NCBI GenBank assembly: GCA_017451915.1
Contig: JAFTNJ010000039.1
Location: 62,001 to 126,000, forward strand
Direction of reading: 5' to 3'
DNA from: Clostridia bacterium
GTDB taxonomy: Bacteria; Bacillota; Clostridia; Oscillospirales; CAG-272
Length of the DNA stretch: 64,000 nucleotides
How positions within the stretch are numbered: the stretch's first letter is position 1; each line of letters begins with the position of its first letter. The notes below the pieces were generated by a model, which was not told the origin of the DNA, searched no databases, and worked only from the letters and a program-made list of their open reading frames with translations. Both the position numbers and the translations under genes were made by a program. Below, one piece after another: positions 47,001 through 56,485 of the stretch.

Positions 47001-48074
47001 GCAACCGCCGCCAACCGTGCCCAGGTAGGTCAGGTCACCGCTGTTGCGACAACCGGTAAAGGAAAGGTATCCACCGCCGGCGTAGCGTCCCACCATACCA
47101 CCGGCCTGCCCCGAATCGGAGTTGGAAAGAATGGTGATGTCCCCCGTGTTGGTGCAGCTGCGGAAGGTTGCCGTGCCGGCAAACTCATCGAACATTCCCA
47201 CCATGCCGCCCAGCTGCTCCTTGCCGCTGATCGCTCCGCTGTTTTTGCAGGATTGGAAGGTCACCTGGGTCACATCTACCTTAACGCTTCCCGCCATGCC
47301 GCCCACCTTGGAGCCGGCCGAGGTCAGCGACCCGGCAAATTCACAGCCACTGAAAAGCGCCGATCCGGTGCCGTCCACCGCGCCAACGATGCCGCCAACG
47401 CAATGGAACAGATTGGTGCCCGACGCTCCGGTTACGGTAGCATTGGAATAAAGATTGGAAAGGATGGCCGTCTTGCCCGCGGCGGTGATCACCCGGGCAA
47501 ACAGAGTACCAACAAAGCTTTGCTCGGTTTTGGATTCCAGCGTGTAAGAAGCGTCCGCCACGGCAAGATCCGTCACGGTAGCCCCTCCGCCCAGATTTCC
47601 GAGCAGAGCCTGCCCCCCGGCGGTGCAGGTCATAGCAAAGCCCCCCACCGTTTTGCCGTTGCCGTTCAGGGTACCGGCAAAGAGGGCCTCGGGATTGGCT
47701 CCCGAAAGGAAAGCCTTCCCCAGATCCACGTTGGTCTCCAGGGTTACGGTGGCTCCCTCGAAGGTGGTTCCGCCATGAAGCAGAAGCAAAAAGCCAACGA
47801 AATCGGCAGCGTCCTTCAGGGAAAACGCGGTCTTGTCCGCCGCATACCAGGAGGTGTCGGCACCGCTGACCGCGGCCGAGAGCTGAATGGCTCCCCCCGT
47901 CCACTTGGAGGCATTCGTTGCCCAATCGGCCTGATAGCCGATCTTGTCACAACCGCTCTCCTCGGCGGGATAGAAGGTAAGATCCAAAGGCGCATCCGTC
48001 AGGGCGTTTCCGCAGGAGGAAAGGCTTGTCAGGAGCATTGCGCCCAGCAAAAGGATCGACAGTAAGCGTTTCAT
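44094..48074 (-). CDS. Giant GLUG beta-helix / metallo-beta-lactamase lipoprotein 1
   Basis: 1326 residues, secreted. Lipobox LSSC (Cys21). Residues about 73-145 are the WY...F.L..A.DF.GF lead-in of GLUG proteins; about 150-500 hold eight GGxxG units (227, 258, 289, 325, 361, 395, 431, 474) forming a beta-helix. A Cys cluster CTCGNNC lies at 755-761, then a beta-sandwich at about 793-912 (DRYEAYHTWSFEV...GKHTITF) resembling a carbohydrate-binding module. The C-terminal 250 residues are an MBL fold with THLHSDH (His1115, His1117, Asp1119, His1120), Asp1233 in VAGDLEE and His1259/1260. Zinc hydrolase outside the cell, substrate unknown. No promoter of its own in the 67-base gap, so it is probably read with lipoprotein 2. 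Confidence 0.85.
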   Translation of the reverse strand: MKRLLSILLLGAMLLTSLSSCGNALTDAPLDLTFYPAEESGCDKIGYQADWATNASKWTGGAIQLSAAVSGADTSWYAADKTAFSLKDAADFVGFLLLLHGGTTFEGATVTLETNVDLGKAFLSGANPEALFAGTLNGNGKTVGGFAMTCTAGGQALLGNLGGGATVTDLAVADASYTLESKTEQSFVGTLFARVITAAGKTAILSNLYSNATVTGASGTNLFHCVGGIVGAVDGTGSALFSGCEFAGSLTSAGSKVGGMAGSVKVDVTQVTFQSCKNSGAISGKEQLGGMVGMFDEFAGTATFRSCTNTGDITILSNSDSGQAGGMVGRYAGGGYLSFTGCRNSGDLTYLGTVGGGCWMGGIGGYLVGSGRTIESITLNNCHSTGKITANRTSGGLLGFVQTCRIFEATNCTVDAELDFRLNSTKNPYVGAFIGMINLGNAGQMSSYKATISDCEVVAKMTTTDVGNHPTYSGGLIGALRTTTVNLKNVNIDVEMARANCEEDDVFFATLGYNQDNAAVIQPENVTYRWYNEIPTVEEYLEPVNEEAVFRTVGMQYRRNPGVDGVGNSSDDTYDFRYVFGVKNLSADDLFLGFDVTTRTLGEKVTTTTRTVYCPNIYKSLSAGGEVITARECQSDYLFTLTITGIPSVDVELVERDGYTYAYVENCFLSVVPFTAQDPEAERNYGYGLREYGQEPAEVLAFERKHFSPSLPAEFANAVGIISQKKIDYPAGTNLSCVTAAALSKPDQYVLKNTCTCGNNCDWVSQGSTAYRLNENVLFHYYPDPGSYAAQFGESLDRYEAYHTWSFEVEEDGYYEFCFQIRLKGTAGVEETRYALVQIDDESYASQTELTYTIVVQDEILRDNAEDCNAYLVGYGKALTKGKHTITFRMPYDKNGVDKAKSFHIRDVYVVKGAPTANKAEVPTLEGAVLYDGNFNDNCTYVLNKTTYENFLAYNEKMVAAGFALKESRTTTYEYLPFDTPNYREGGDNEKQNHFRTYTNEDFMVHVYFCEGNSNMRVVVANIDEYNDYTAVKEQAGSYEKVTEPMFSLRNTGSSYGQGLCMVYRLSDGRYVVVDGGQLTDGNAKDIQEVRDLYNFMKENSPNGKVVVAAWLFTHLHSDHMNVAWELEKMYRDEIEIQNYMYNFPSYEYARSLPGSNLKVDYYSIRYPRMYRLLERYPNLVAHTGMVYQFADCTIEILFTHEDFYPNSIKNFNLSNTAYKITHAGKTYLVAGDLEEAAEKECNKMAGTLLDADFLQVIHHGYNGQIEFYQYIVNEEYDTTVALWPLPTAKSVTSSLYNRLVANKFLADNLKEIHFSSENYVYYPNK

Positions 48075-48096
48075 AGAGGTCTCCTTTCTTTCAAGG

Positions 48097-48133
48097 ATCC
48101 CCCCGAGGGAGAAAGGTGCTCGATCGGGGGGAT
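48097..48133 (-). terminator. Hairpin between GLUG-MBL lipoproteins 2 and 1
   Basis: ATCCCCCCGA (48097-48106) pairs with TCGGGGGGAT (48124-48133), loop 17. It lies directly before the ribosome site AAAGGAG of lipoprotein 1. There is no U-tract, so partial attenuation or mRNA protection is more likely than full termination. Confidence 0.5.
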
Positions 48134-48141
48134 GGGGGAAA

Positions 48142-51100
48142 TTATTCGAAATCGGTAAACACGTAGTTCTCTACGGCGAAGAAGATATTGTCATTGGCAA
48201 GATCGTTCTCGTTACGGAACATATCTCTGAGCCACTGGTTGGCGATGGCACGAGCCGAATCTCCGTTGTAGTAGCTCATGCTCTCTCCCTTGGGCAGAGG
48301 CCATACCACGATGGTATCGGTATTGAACTCACCGTTGGCATCCAGACCTACGATGTACTTGTAGAACTCGATCTGGCCGTTTCCGCCGTGGTGGGTCACC
48401 TGCAGGAAATCAGACTCCAGCAGAGTGCCGCTCTGCTTAATGGCACGCTTTTGTCCCGGCTCCTCCAGGTCGCCCGCCACCAGGAAGGTCTTGCCTGCCA
48501 GAGTGATCTTATAGACGGTGGAAGAGTTGTTATAGGAGAAGATCTTTTCGGGGTAGAAATCCTCATGGGTGTGAAGGATATCAATGGTGCAATCGGCAAA
48601 CTGGTAGGTAAAGCCGGTGTGAGCTACCAGGTTGTTGTTATTGTTATGGGTTGCGTGGGTGGTGTTGGGGTAATAGAAGGTAAAGTTGGAGTTGCGGTAA
48701 TTGGAGCCGTACAGGGTGCTGACGTACTCGTAGGACGGGAAGTTGTAGATATAGTTCTGCACGTCGGCGCCCTTGCCCTGGTACATCTGCGCAAACTTGA
48801 ACATCACGCTGATGTGGTCGGAATGGTGATGGGTTGCGATCCACGCCGCAATGGTGATGGTGTTCTCTTCACCGGGCAGGTGGTCGTTCTCCTGGAGCCA
48901 ATCGTACAAGCGCTCCACAGCCTCACCCTCGGTGTCGGTCTCCTTCCAGTGGCCGCCATCCACAATGATAAAGCGTCCGTCAGAGAGACGGTACACCAGG
49001 CACAAACCGTTGGTAACACCGGTCACCTTGGTTCCCTTATTGGTTCCCTTGGTCAGAACCAGGTCGGGACCGCCAATATCCAGCATCGCAAACATGGGAG
49101 TGGTTACCGCGGTGTAGGTTTCGTTCTCGGCCTTCACCTCTGCATACTTTTCGTAAGCGTCTACGTAATCCACCACGATACGAATGGACTTGGCACCCTC
49201 GGTGTAGTAAACGTAAACCATGTAATCCTCGTTGGTGTAGAGGTAGAAGTTATTGTACATGGTCTTGTTGCTCGTGTAGTTTGCGGTATCAAAGCTACTG
49301 AACTGGTAAGAGGTCCGTCTCTGATCCTGCAGGGTAAAGCCGGACTTGACCAGCTTTGCGCGATAGGTGGTCAGAGTAGACAGGCTGGTGTCTTCCAGGT
49401 AGTAGGTCACGCAGGAATCGTAGTTGGACTCGTACAGCTGAGCACCCGTGGGCAGCGGAATATCAGCATTCACGGGCAGGGGTGCGCCCTTGACCATGTA
49501 GATATCACGGATGTGGAAGCTGGAGCTCTTGTTCTCATCCACCGTATCGTAGGGAGAACGGAAGGTGATGCTGTGCTTGCCTGCGGTGAGGTAAGCGCCG
49601 TAGCCAACGATGTAGGCGTTGTGGTTGGTAGCGTTATCGCGGTTGGCACCGTCGCGTACGGCTACGTTGTAGTAGAGCTCGGTCTGGCTGCCGTAGGACT
49701 GATCGTCGATCTGCACCAGAGCGTAGCGGATCTGCGTGCCGCCGTTGGTTCCGTTGAGACGGATGCGGAAGCAGAACTCGTAGTAGCCGTCCTCTGCCAC
49801 CTCAAAATCCCAAGAATGATAAGCCTCGTAGCGATCCAGCGTCTCGCCAAAGTACTTGGAATTGGCATAAGTAGTGGTGTCAATGTAGTAGTGATACGGC
49901 ATAGACGCGGTGTTCTTATAAGCGATGGCACCGTTGGCACTCCATCCGGCGTCGCACGCGCCGCCGCAGGTGCAGTTGTACTGCAGACAGTACTGATCAT
50001 TGCTACCCAGCTTCTTGTAGTTCTGGCAATCCAGATTCTTGGGAGTGGAGTAGGTGATCTTCTTGCCGGTGAGGATGCCCTGAACACCTGCAAACTTTTC
50101 GGGAAGCTTTACGCTGAAGGTCTCGTAACCAAAGGTGAAGCGCTCGGGATCCTTGGTGTAGTTCAGGATGCCGTGGCCACGGTTGGGCTCGGACTCCTCG
50201 GTCTCCTGGGTAAAGGGAACGATGTCCAGAATGGTGTTCTTAATGTAGGCCACGGTGTAGCCATTCTCCGCCGTCAATTCTACCTGGTCTGCGGGAACAC
50301 CCGAAATGGTCAGGGTGTAAAGATAGCTGCAGCCGTACTGTGCGGCGGTGTACTTGGCGTTATCGCCCTGAATCGTCTTATAAAGCACGGGACAGTAGAC
50401 CTTCTTGGTGTCGGTGGTCACGTCCTTGCCCAGTTTCTTCACGGTCACCTCAAAGCCCAGAGCCTTGTCGGTGGTCTCGATCTTGCCGATACCGAATACG
50501 AAACGGATATCGTAGCTGCCGTCAGCGTTCACGCGGTACTGCTGACCAACGGGCTTGAAGCAGGAGATTTCGGAAGGATCGATAAAGTCATTAATGCGTA
50601 CGAAGGAATCTCTTGCGATGTAAGCCAGATCGGTTACGGTAAAGAAGGATTTGGAGGAAGTGAGGGTGGGAGCATCACCGGTACTGGCGCCGTCGGAATA
50701 ACCGCCCAGAACCACGCCGGCGTAATCGTCGTTGCCGCAGCCATCACCGCGAACGAAGCGCGCGGAGACCTCACAGCCGCTGATCTCAAAGGTGGTAGCG
50801 CGAGCCACACCGATCAGGCCGCCAACGTAAGTGATGTTGCCAATGGGATCTCTGTGGCGAATGGTGCCTGCCACCGAGCAATTCTCGATGACGGCAGGAG
50901 ATGCCTTGGAAGACAGGTTGATGTTTCCTGCCAGACCGCCAAAGGCACTGTACTTTTGCTCCTGGCAAATAAACTCCATGTCAGCGTTCACGGTGCAGTT
51001 CTTCATGGTGAAGTTGTTCGTACCCTGAATGGCACCCAGGATGCCGCCGGAGCAACGGTTGGCACCCACAATATTACCGGTATTGGAGCAGTTGGTAATA

Positions 51101-52227
51101 TTTACCGTCTCGGCAACCGCGCCGGAGTAGTTGAAGAAATATCCGCCGATACCGGCAACCCAAGCACCGTTGCTGCCTCCGGTACCGTGCATGGAATCGT
51201 AAGTGATCTTTCCCGTGTTGGAGCACTTGTCAATGGTCAGAACCGAGTTGTTCTTACCGGTATAGTTACTCAGAATACCGGCCATTCTGGAACCACTGTT
51301 GCCGTTGGGCATGATCAGCGCGCCGTTGTTGGTACAATTCGAAATGGTGGCCGTGCCGTCCATACCGGTAAGGCTACCAATGATACCCGCGGTATAGGAG
51401 GAACCCGAGATCTTTGCATTGTTGATGCAGTTGGTAACGGTCAGGGTTCCCTTCCAGCCGCTGATCACGCCCACAATGCCTGCGGTATAGTTGCCCTTGT
51501 TGGTCAGGGCCGCGCCGTTGGTGCACTTGTCGATGATCAGCGTACCTGCGCCGGAGGCCGAGCCGATGATACCGCCAATGTTGGAAACGGACTTGGTGCC
51601 GTCGGCCGTGGAGCGGGCGATCTTACTGGTGCTGTCAACGATGACGTTGGAAACCGTTACGGTCTTTCCCGATACACCGGTGATCTTGGAGATCACAACA
51701 CCAAAGTTGGAGGTTGCCGCTTCGGTAGGCTTCAGGGTGAACTGACCCTTGACCACCTTCAGGTTCTTTACGGTAGCCGCACCGCCAATGGCACCCAGCA
51801 GGGACTGGTTGCTCTCGGAGGTAAAGGTTGCCTTAAAACCGCCGATCTCATAATTTTGACCGTCGAAGGTTCCCTGGAAGTAGTTCGAGGAGGTGGGAAT
51901 GGCCCAGGCCTTATCGCCCAGGTTGATGTCATTCTTCAGCTTCACGGTCTTGCCGGCAAAGGTCGTGCCGGAGGCCACAAGCTCAACAAAGCCCTTGAGG
52001 TCAGCACCGTCTGCAAGATAGAAGGTGGTTGCAGAGGTGTTGGCGGTGTACCAGGTCTTATCCACCGCGGTACCGTTCCACGCGGTTCTGGAGGTATAGG
52101 CCACCGCAGTGGAGTCCTCATCTCCAAGGTACGCGTCGAGGTCGAGTTGTCCCTGCTGCATTCCGCAGGATGCCAGGATCGACATCAGCATTGCGAACAA
52201 CAGAAGGACGGAAATCAGTTTTTTCAT
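48142..52227 (-). CDS. Giant GLUG beta-helix / metallo-beta-lactamase lipoprotein 2
   Basis: 1361 residues, paralogue of its two neighbours. Lipobox LASC (Cys21). WY lead-in (TWYTANTSATTFYLADGADL), GLUG units such as GGIIGSASG, AGIVGVISG and AGIIGSLTG, Cys cluster CTCGGAC, beta-sandwich (DRYEAYHSWDFEV), and C-terminal MBL domain with THHHSDH: His1133, His1135, Asp1137 and His1138. The NFPSYEYV segment after the metal motif and VAGDLEEPGQK are shared with lipoprotein 3. AAAGGA lies 10 bases before the ATG. Function unknown; the architecture suggests a surface zinc hydrolase displayed on a repeat stalk. Confidence 0.85.
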   Translation of the reverse strand: MKKLISVLLLFAMLMSILASCGMQQGQLDLDAYLGDEDSTAVAYTSRTAWNGTAVDKTWYTANTSATTFYLADGADLKGFVELVASGTTFAGKTVKLKNDINLGDKAWAIPTSSNYFQGTFDGQNYEIGGFKATFTSESNQSLLGAIGGAATVKNLKVVKGQFTLKPTEAATSNFGVVISKITGVSGKTVTVSNVIVDSTSKIARSTADGTKSVSNIGGIIGSASGAGTLIIDKCTNGAALTNKGNYTAGIVGVISGWKGTLTVTNCINNAKISGSSYTAGIIGSLTGMDGTATISNCTNNGALIMPNGNSGSRMAGILSNYTGKNNSVLTIDKCSNTGKITYDSMHGTGGSNGAWVAGIGGYFFNYSGAVAETVNITNCSNTGNIVGANRCSGGILGAIQGTNNFTMKNCTVNADMEFICQEQKYSAFGGLAGNINLSSKASPAVIENCSVAGTIRHRDPIGNITYVGGLIGVARATTFEISGCEVSARFVRGDGCGNDDYAGVVLGGYSDGASTGDAPTLTSSKSFFTVTDLAYIARDSFVRINDFIDPSEISCFKPVGQQYRVNADGSYDIRFVFGIGKIETTDKALGFEVTVKKLGKDVTTDTKKVYCPVLYKTIQGDNAKYTAAQYGCSYLYTLTISGVPADQVELTAENGYTVAYIKNTILDIVPFTQETEESEPNRGHGILNYTKDPERFTFGYETFSVKLPEKFAGVQGILTGKKITYSTPKNLDCQNYKKLGSNDQYCLQYNCTCGGACDAGWSANGAIAYKNTASMPYHYYIDTTTYANSKYFGETLDRYEAYHSWDFEVAEDGYYEFCFRIRLNGTNGGTQIRYALVQIDDQSYGSQTELYYNVAVRDGANRDNATNHNAYIVGYGAYLTAGKHSITFRSPYDTVDENKSSSFHIRDIYMVKGAPLPVNADIPLPTGAQLYESNYDSCVTYYLEDTSLSTLTTYRAKLVKSGFTLQDQRRTSYQFSSFDTANYTSNKTMYNNFYLYTNEDYMVYVYYTEGAKSIRIVVDYVDAYEKYAEVKAENETYTAVTTPMFAMLDIGGPDLVLTKGTNKGTKVTGVTNGLCLVYRLSDGRFIIVDGGHWKETDTEGEAVERLYDWLQENDHLPGEENTITIAAWIATHHHSDHISVMFKFAQMYQGKGADVQNYIYNFPSYEYVSTLYGSNYRNSNFTFYYPNTTHATHNNNNNLVAHTGFTYQFADCTIDILHTHEDFYPEKIFSYNNSSTVYKITLAGKTFLVAGDLEEPGQKRAIKQSGTLLESDFLQVTHHGGNGQIEFYKYIVGLDANGEFNTDTIVVWPLPKGESMSYYNGDSARAIANQWLRDMFRNENDLANDNIFFAVENYVFTDFE

Positions 52228-52268
52228 ACGCTTGAAATCCTTTCCAAAAATAAAATTTCTGTTCCTAT

Positions 52269-52297
52269 ATTATAGCAGACACAAAAAAAGTTGTCAA
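52269..52297 (-). promoter_or_regulatory. Sigma-A promoter of GLUG-MBL lipoprotein 2
   Basis: Minus strand TTGACA (52292-52297), 17-bp spacer, TATAAT (52269-52274). Spacer and 5' leader resemble those of lipoprotein 3 (ACTTTTT after the -35 box, AAAGGATTTCAAG before the ATG). Confidence 0.88.
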
Positions 52298-52395
52298 GAC
52301 GAACCATAAAAAATCCTTTTTCCCCCGATCCTTTTTGGCGTTTTATACAAATAAAGAGCAGTTTTTTTGGCAGTTCCATTCGATGGTTCTCGGCG

Positions 52396-52441
52396 GAAAA
52401 AGGAATTGCCCCCGACCACCCTTTTGGGAAGCCGGGGGCAA
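52396..52441 (-). terminator. Intrinsic terminator after GLUG-MBL lipoprotein 3
   Basis: TTGCCCCCG (52406-52414) pairs with CGGGGGCAA (52433-52441), then TTCCTTTTTCC on the minus strand. Confidence 0.75.
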
Positions 52442-52453
52442 CGGATTGAACCG

Positions 52454-55400
52454 TTAATTAAAATCGGTGAACACGTAGTTTTCGCTTGCAAAGAAGATAT
52501 TGTCATTTGCAAGGTCATTCTCGTTACGGAACATATCTCTGAGCCAACGCATTGCAATGGCGCGGGCGGAGGTTCCCTCGTACCAGGACATATCCTCACC
52601 CTTGGGCAGAGGCCAAACGATGATGGTATCGGTATTGAACTTACCGTTGGCATCCAGGCCTACGATGTACTTGAAGAACTCGATCTGGCCGTTGCAGCCG
52701 TGGTGGGTAACCTGCAGGAAGTCGGACTCCAGCATGGTGCCGCACTGCTTGTTGGCCGCCTTTTGACCGGGCTCCTCCAGGTCACCGGCGATCAGGAAGG
52801 TCTTGCCCGCAAAGGTGATCTTGTATACGGTGGAGGAGTTGTTGAAGGAGGAGATCTTTTCGGGATAGAAGTCCTCGTGAGTAAAGAGAATATCAATGTT
52901 GCAATCGGCAAACTGATAGTTGAAGCCGGTATGAGCGATGAGATTGTTGTTACGCTGCATCAGGTTGTGCATATTGGGGAACCACTTGCTGTAATAATCG
53001 GGGTTACAGGTGGAGCCCGAAACCGTCTGCGCGTAATCGTAGGACGGGAAGTTGTAGAGGTAGTTCTGGATCTCTACCTTGCCGTTCTGTCCGTACATCT
53101 CCTCAAACTTCCACTCTACGCTGATGTGGTCGGAGTGATGGTGGGTAATGATCCACGCCGCAATGGTGAGCTTGTTGTTCTCGCCGGGCAGATGGTCATT
53201 CGCCTGGAGCCAATCGTACAAGCGCTTTACGCCCGCACCGTTGGTATCGTTTTCGAACCAGTAGCCGCCGTCCACAATGACGAAGCGTCCGTCGGAGAGA
53301 CGGAAGACGTAGCACATACCGTTGGTTACCGTCCAGCTGGGATTAGCGTCGTTCACACCGCCAATGTCCAGCATTGCAAACAGAGGCGTGGTCACGGTCT
53401 CGTAGGTCTTGTTCTCGTTCCGAACCTCTACGTACTTTTCGTACTCGGCAATATCGTCCACCACCACGCGGATCTTGCGGGCACCCTCGGTGTAGTACAC
53501 GTAGATCATGTAATCCGCATTGGTGTAGAGGTAGAAGTTGTTATACAAAGGCGTGTTCTGCTTGTGATTCTCGGAGTCAAAGGCGCTGGTCTTATACTCG
53601 GTCGTGCGCTCCTCCTGCAGAACGTAGCCGGCAGCCTCCAGCTTCTGGCGGTAGGCATCCAGCGTCTTCTTGGTGGTGTTGTTCAGAATGTAGGTGCAGG
53701 TGCTGTCAAAGTTGCCGTCGTACAGGGTAGCACCGTCCAGCATGGGAATATCCGCCTGAGAGGGCTCGGCCGCACCCTTGACCAGATAGATGTCACGAAT
53801 GTGGAAGCTGATGTTCTTGTTGATCTCCTCCGTATCGTAGGGGACACGGAAGGTGATGCTGTGGGTTCCCTTGGTGAGGTACTTGCCGTAGTTGGAGAGG
53901 TAGGAATCGTGGTTTGCGGCATTGTCACGGAGAGAACCGTCACGCACTACCACGTTGTAGTAGAATTCGGTCTGCTCGCTGTAGCACTCGTCGTCAAACT
54001 GTACCAGGGCGTAACGGGTCTGGGTACCTCCCTCGGAGCCGTTGAGACGGATGCGGAAGCAGATCTCATAGTAACCGTCCTCGGCCACCTCAAAGGTCCA
54101 GGTGTGGTACGCCTCGTAGCGATCCAGCTCCTCGCCAAAGTACTTGCTGTTGGCATAGCTGCTGGTATCGATGTAGTAATGGTAAGGAACGTTGGCGTTC
54201 TTTTTGTAAGCAATGGCACCGGTGGAGCCCCAGCCGGCCTTACATACGTCGCCGCCGCAGGTGCAGTTCTTTTGCAGAACGTACTGATCGTTGCTGCCCA
54301 GCTGCAGGTAGTTCTGACAGCCCAGGCCCGAAGCAGGATTGTAGGTAACGTTGTATTTGCTCAAAATTCCCTGCACACCCTCAAACTTTTCGGGCAGGAA
54401 GGAGGAGAAATCCTTGACCTCAAAGGTGTAGGTCTCGGGGGTCTTTGCAAAATCCGAAATGCCCATGGAGGTGGTCGCCTCGGCATCGGCGTTCACCTTG
54501 GCAAAGGGCAGGATGCTGATGATGGTATCCTTTACGTAGGCGGCGGTGTAGTTGCCAAAGTCCTCAAACTCCACCTTGTCGGCGGGAATTCCCTTGATGG
54601 TGGTGGTGTAGAAATATTTGCAGCCGTAATCGCCGGGGTTGTAGGTCACGTTGCCGCCCTTGAGGTTGGCGAGCACGGTGTTGCCGCTCTCGGAGGTGGT
54701 GCTGACGTTGACCTTGGTGCCCAGCTCCTTAAGAACCAGGTCGGCGCCAACAAGGGCGTCGTCGGCTTCATGGTGAACCACACCAAAGACGAAGCGGATA
54801 TCGTAGGTACCGTCGGCGTTCTTGCGGAACTGCTGGCCCAGGGGCTTGAACACGGTGGTGTCGCTTTCCAGGATCAGGAAGTTCTCGGCATCGGCTACGC
54901 CGTTGTGATATTTGTAGGTGACGTTATTGGTGGTCAGGGTGGCCGAGCCGTTCTCGTTCAGACCCAGGGCCACGTTGATCACGTCGTCCTCCTCGCAGTT
55001 CTTCTTGCTAAACTCCACGTCCACGTCACAATCGGACAGGGCAATGCTACTGGAGCGGATGGCACCGAACAGACCGCCGGCGTAAACGGCAACGGCCTGG
55101 GTCTCGTTCACCGTCAGGTGACCGCTGACCGTACAGTTGGAGATCTTTGCCTCGGTGCTGCTGTTGGTATGAATAATACCCACCAGACCGCCAACGTAGA
55201 AGTTACCGGTGTGCATGATATTAAAGGTGAGGGCAGCGTTGACGCTGCAGTTTTCGATCACCAGGGTGTTGCAGCGCTGAATGAAGCCCGCAAGGCCGCC
55301 CGAGGTACGGTTGGCCACCAGCGCGCCGGTGTTGTGACAGTCACGCAGGGTCACGGAGCCGAGCTGAGAAGCACCGGTGCCGTAAACATAGCCCACGATA

Positions 55401-56449
55401 CCGCCCATCCAGGCACCGCCGTTCTTGGCACCCGTGTAGGAAATAATACCCGAGTTCTTACAGCCGGTGACGGTAAGACCGCCGTTGGTTCCGTCAAAGT
55501 GGGCAAGAATACCTGCCGCCTGGCCGTTGCCGGAGCTCTCAATGATGGTTACGTTGGCGTAGTTGACGCAGTTTTCGATCACCACGTCGATGGTTCCGCT
55601 GTTCAAGGAACCAACGATGCCGGCGACGTTATTGCCCGCGGAGATCTTGCCAAAGTTATTACAGCCCTTCACGGTCACGCCAACCACACCGTCCTCGGTA
55701 CCGCCAAGGATACCGGCAACGTAGCTCTTGGTGGAGCTGATGGTGGCCGACGAATTGCAATTCTCAATAACGATGGAGCCCTTGCCGCGAACGATACCGA
55801 TCACGCCACCCACGTAAGTGACGCTCTTGGAACCGCTCTTCTCGCTGATGGTACCGCCGGCTTCCACGCCGGAAACGGTAACCGTCTTTCCCTTTTCGGT
55901 CACAACGCAGCCAATGACCTGCGCCACGCCAACGGTAGCGGCAGACGCATTGATGGTGATGGAACCCGACTCCACGCGCAGGTTCTTTACCGTGGCACTG
56001 CCGCCGATGGAGCCCAGCACCGACTGCTTGCCGGTGGTAGCCGTCAGCTTAAAGCCGCCGATCTCGTGGCCCTTGCCGTCGAAGGTGCCCTTGAAGTAGT
56101 TATCGGAGGAGGGAATGACCCAATCCTTACCGCCCAGGTTGATGTCCTTCTGCATTTCGATGGTCTTTCCTTCAAAGTCCACCGCGCCGGAGGATGCGTA
56201 CACCAGCTCAATAAAGCCCTTGAGATCCGCGCCGTCCGAAAGATAGAAGGTGGAGGCGGAGGGATTGCTGGTATACCAAGAGGTATCGGTGCTGCCGTTC
56301 CACGACGGCTCACCCGCAAATGCTACGTTGGAGTAGTCTTCCTCCAGCTCGTAGCGTCCAAGCTCGATCTGTCCCTGTTGCATACCGCAGGATGCCAACA
56401 TGGAGAGCATCATGCCGCACAACAGCAAAATAGAAATTAATTTTTTCAT
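52454..56449 (-). CDS. Giant GLUG beta-helix / metallo-beta-lactamase lipoprotein 3
   Basis: 1331 residues, the first gene of the tandem array. Lipobox LASC (Cys21), nearly the same N-terminus as lipoprotein 2 (CGMQQGQ). WY lead-in, GLUG units (GGVIGIVRG, AGILGGTED, AGIVGSLNS, GGIVGYVYG, GGLVGIIHT and others), Cys cluster CTCGGDVC, beta-sandwich (DRYEAYHTWTFEV), and MBL domain with THHHSDH: His1103, His1105, Asp1107 and His1108, then VEIQNYLYNFPSYDYA. It has its own promoter and terminator, so it can be expressed apart from the other two. Function unknown. Confidence 0.85.
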   Translation of the reverse strand: MKKLISILLLCGMMLSMLASCGMQQGQIELGRYELEEDYSNVAFAGEPSWNGSTDTSWYTSNPSASTFYLSDGADLKGFIELVYASSGAVDFEGKTIEMQKDINLGGKDWVIPSSDNYFKGTFDGKGHEIGGFKLTATTGKQSVLGSIGGSATVKNLRVESGSITINASAATVGVAQVIGCVVTEKGKTVTVSGVEAGGTISEKSGSKSVTYVGGVIGIVRGKGSIVIENCNSSATISSTKSYVAGILGGTEDGVVGVTVKGCNNFGKISAGNNVAGIVGSLNSGTIDVVIENCVNYANVTIIESSGNGQAAGILAHFDGTNGGLTVTGCKNSGIISYTGAKNGGAWMGGIVGYVYGTGASQLGSVTLRDCHNTGALVANRTSGGLAGFIQRCNTLVIENCSVNAALTFNIMHTGNFYVGGLVGIIHTNSSTEAKISNCTVSGHLTVNETQAVAVYAGGLFGAIRSSSIALSDCDVDVEFSKKNCEEDDVINVALGLNENGSATLTTNNVTYKYHNGVADAENFLILESDTTVFKPLGQQFRKNADGTYDIRFVFGVVHHEADDALVGADLVLKELGTKVNVSTTSESGNTVLANLKGGNVTYNPGDYGCKYFYTTTIKGIPADKVEFEDFGNYTAAYVKDTIISILPFAKVNADAEATTSMGISDFAKTPETYTFEVKDFSSFLPEKFEGVQGILSKYNVTYNPASGLGCQNYLQLGSNDQYVLQKNCTCGGDVCKAGWGSTGAIAYKKNANVPYHYYIDTSSYANSKYFGEELDRYEAYHTWTFEVAEDGYYEICFRIRLNGSEGGTQTRYALVQFDDECYSEQTEFYYNVVVRDGSLRDNAANHDSYLSNYGKYLTKGTHSITFRVPYDTEEINKNISFHIRDIYLVKGAAEPSQADIPMLDGATLYDGNFDSTCTYILNNTTKKTLDAYRQKLEAAGYVLQEERTTEYKTSAFDSENHKQNTPLYNNFYLYTNADYMIYVYYTEGARKIRVVVDDIAEYEKYVEVRNENKTYETVTTPLFAMLDIGGVNDANPSWTVTNGMCYVFRLSDGRFVIVDGGYWFENDTNGAGVKRLYDWLQANDHLPGENNKLTIAAWIITHHHSDHISVEWKFEEMYGQNGKVEIQNYLYNFPSYDYAQTVSGSTCNPDYYSKWFPNMHNLMQRNNNLIAHTGFNYQFADCNIDILFTHEDFYPEKISSFNNSSTVYKITFAGKTFLIAGDLEEPGQKAANKQCGTMLESDFLQVTHHGCNGQIEFFKYIVGLDANGKFNTDTIIVWPLPKGEDMSWYEGTSARAIAMRWLRDMFRNENDLANDNIFFASENYVFTDFN

Positions 56450-56485
56450 CTCTTGAAATCCTTTCTGAAAAATTTCTACTCATTG

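Noticed and set aside
44094-56449. ComEC-like DNA-uptake proteins, because of the extracellular MBL domain
   Set aside because: There are no membrane segments beyond the lipoprotein signal and no competence domain, and the N-terminal half is GLUG repeats.
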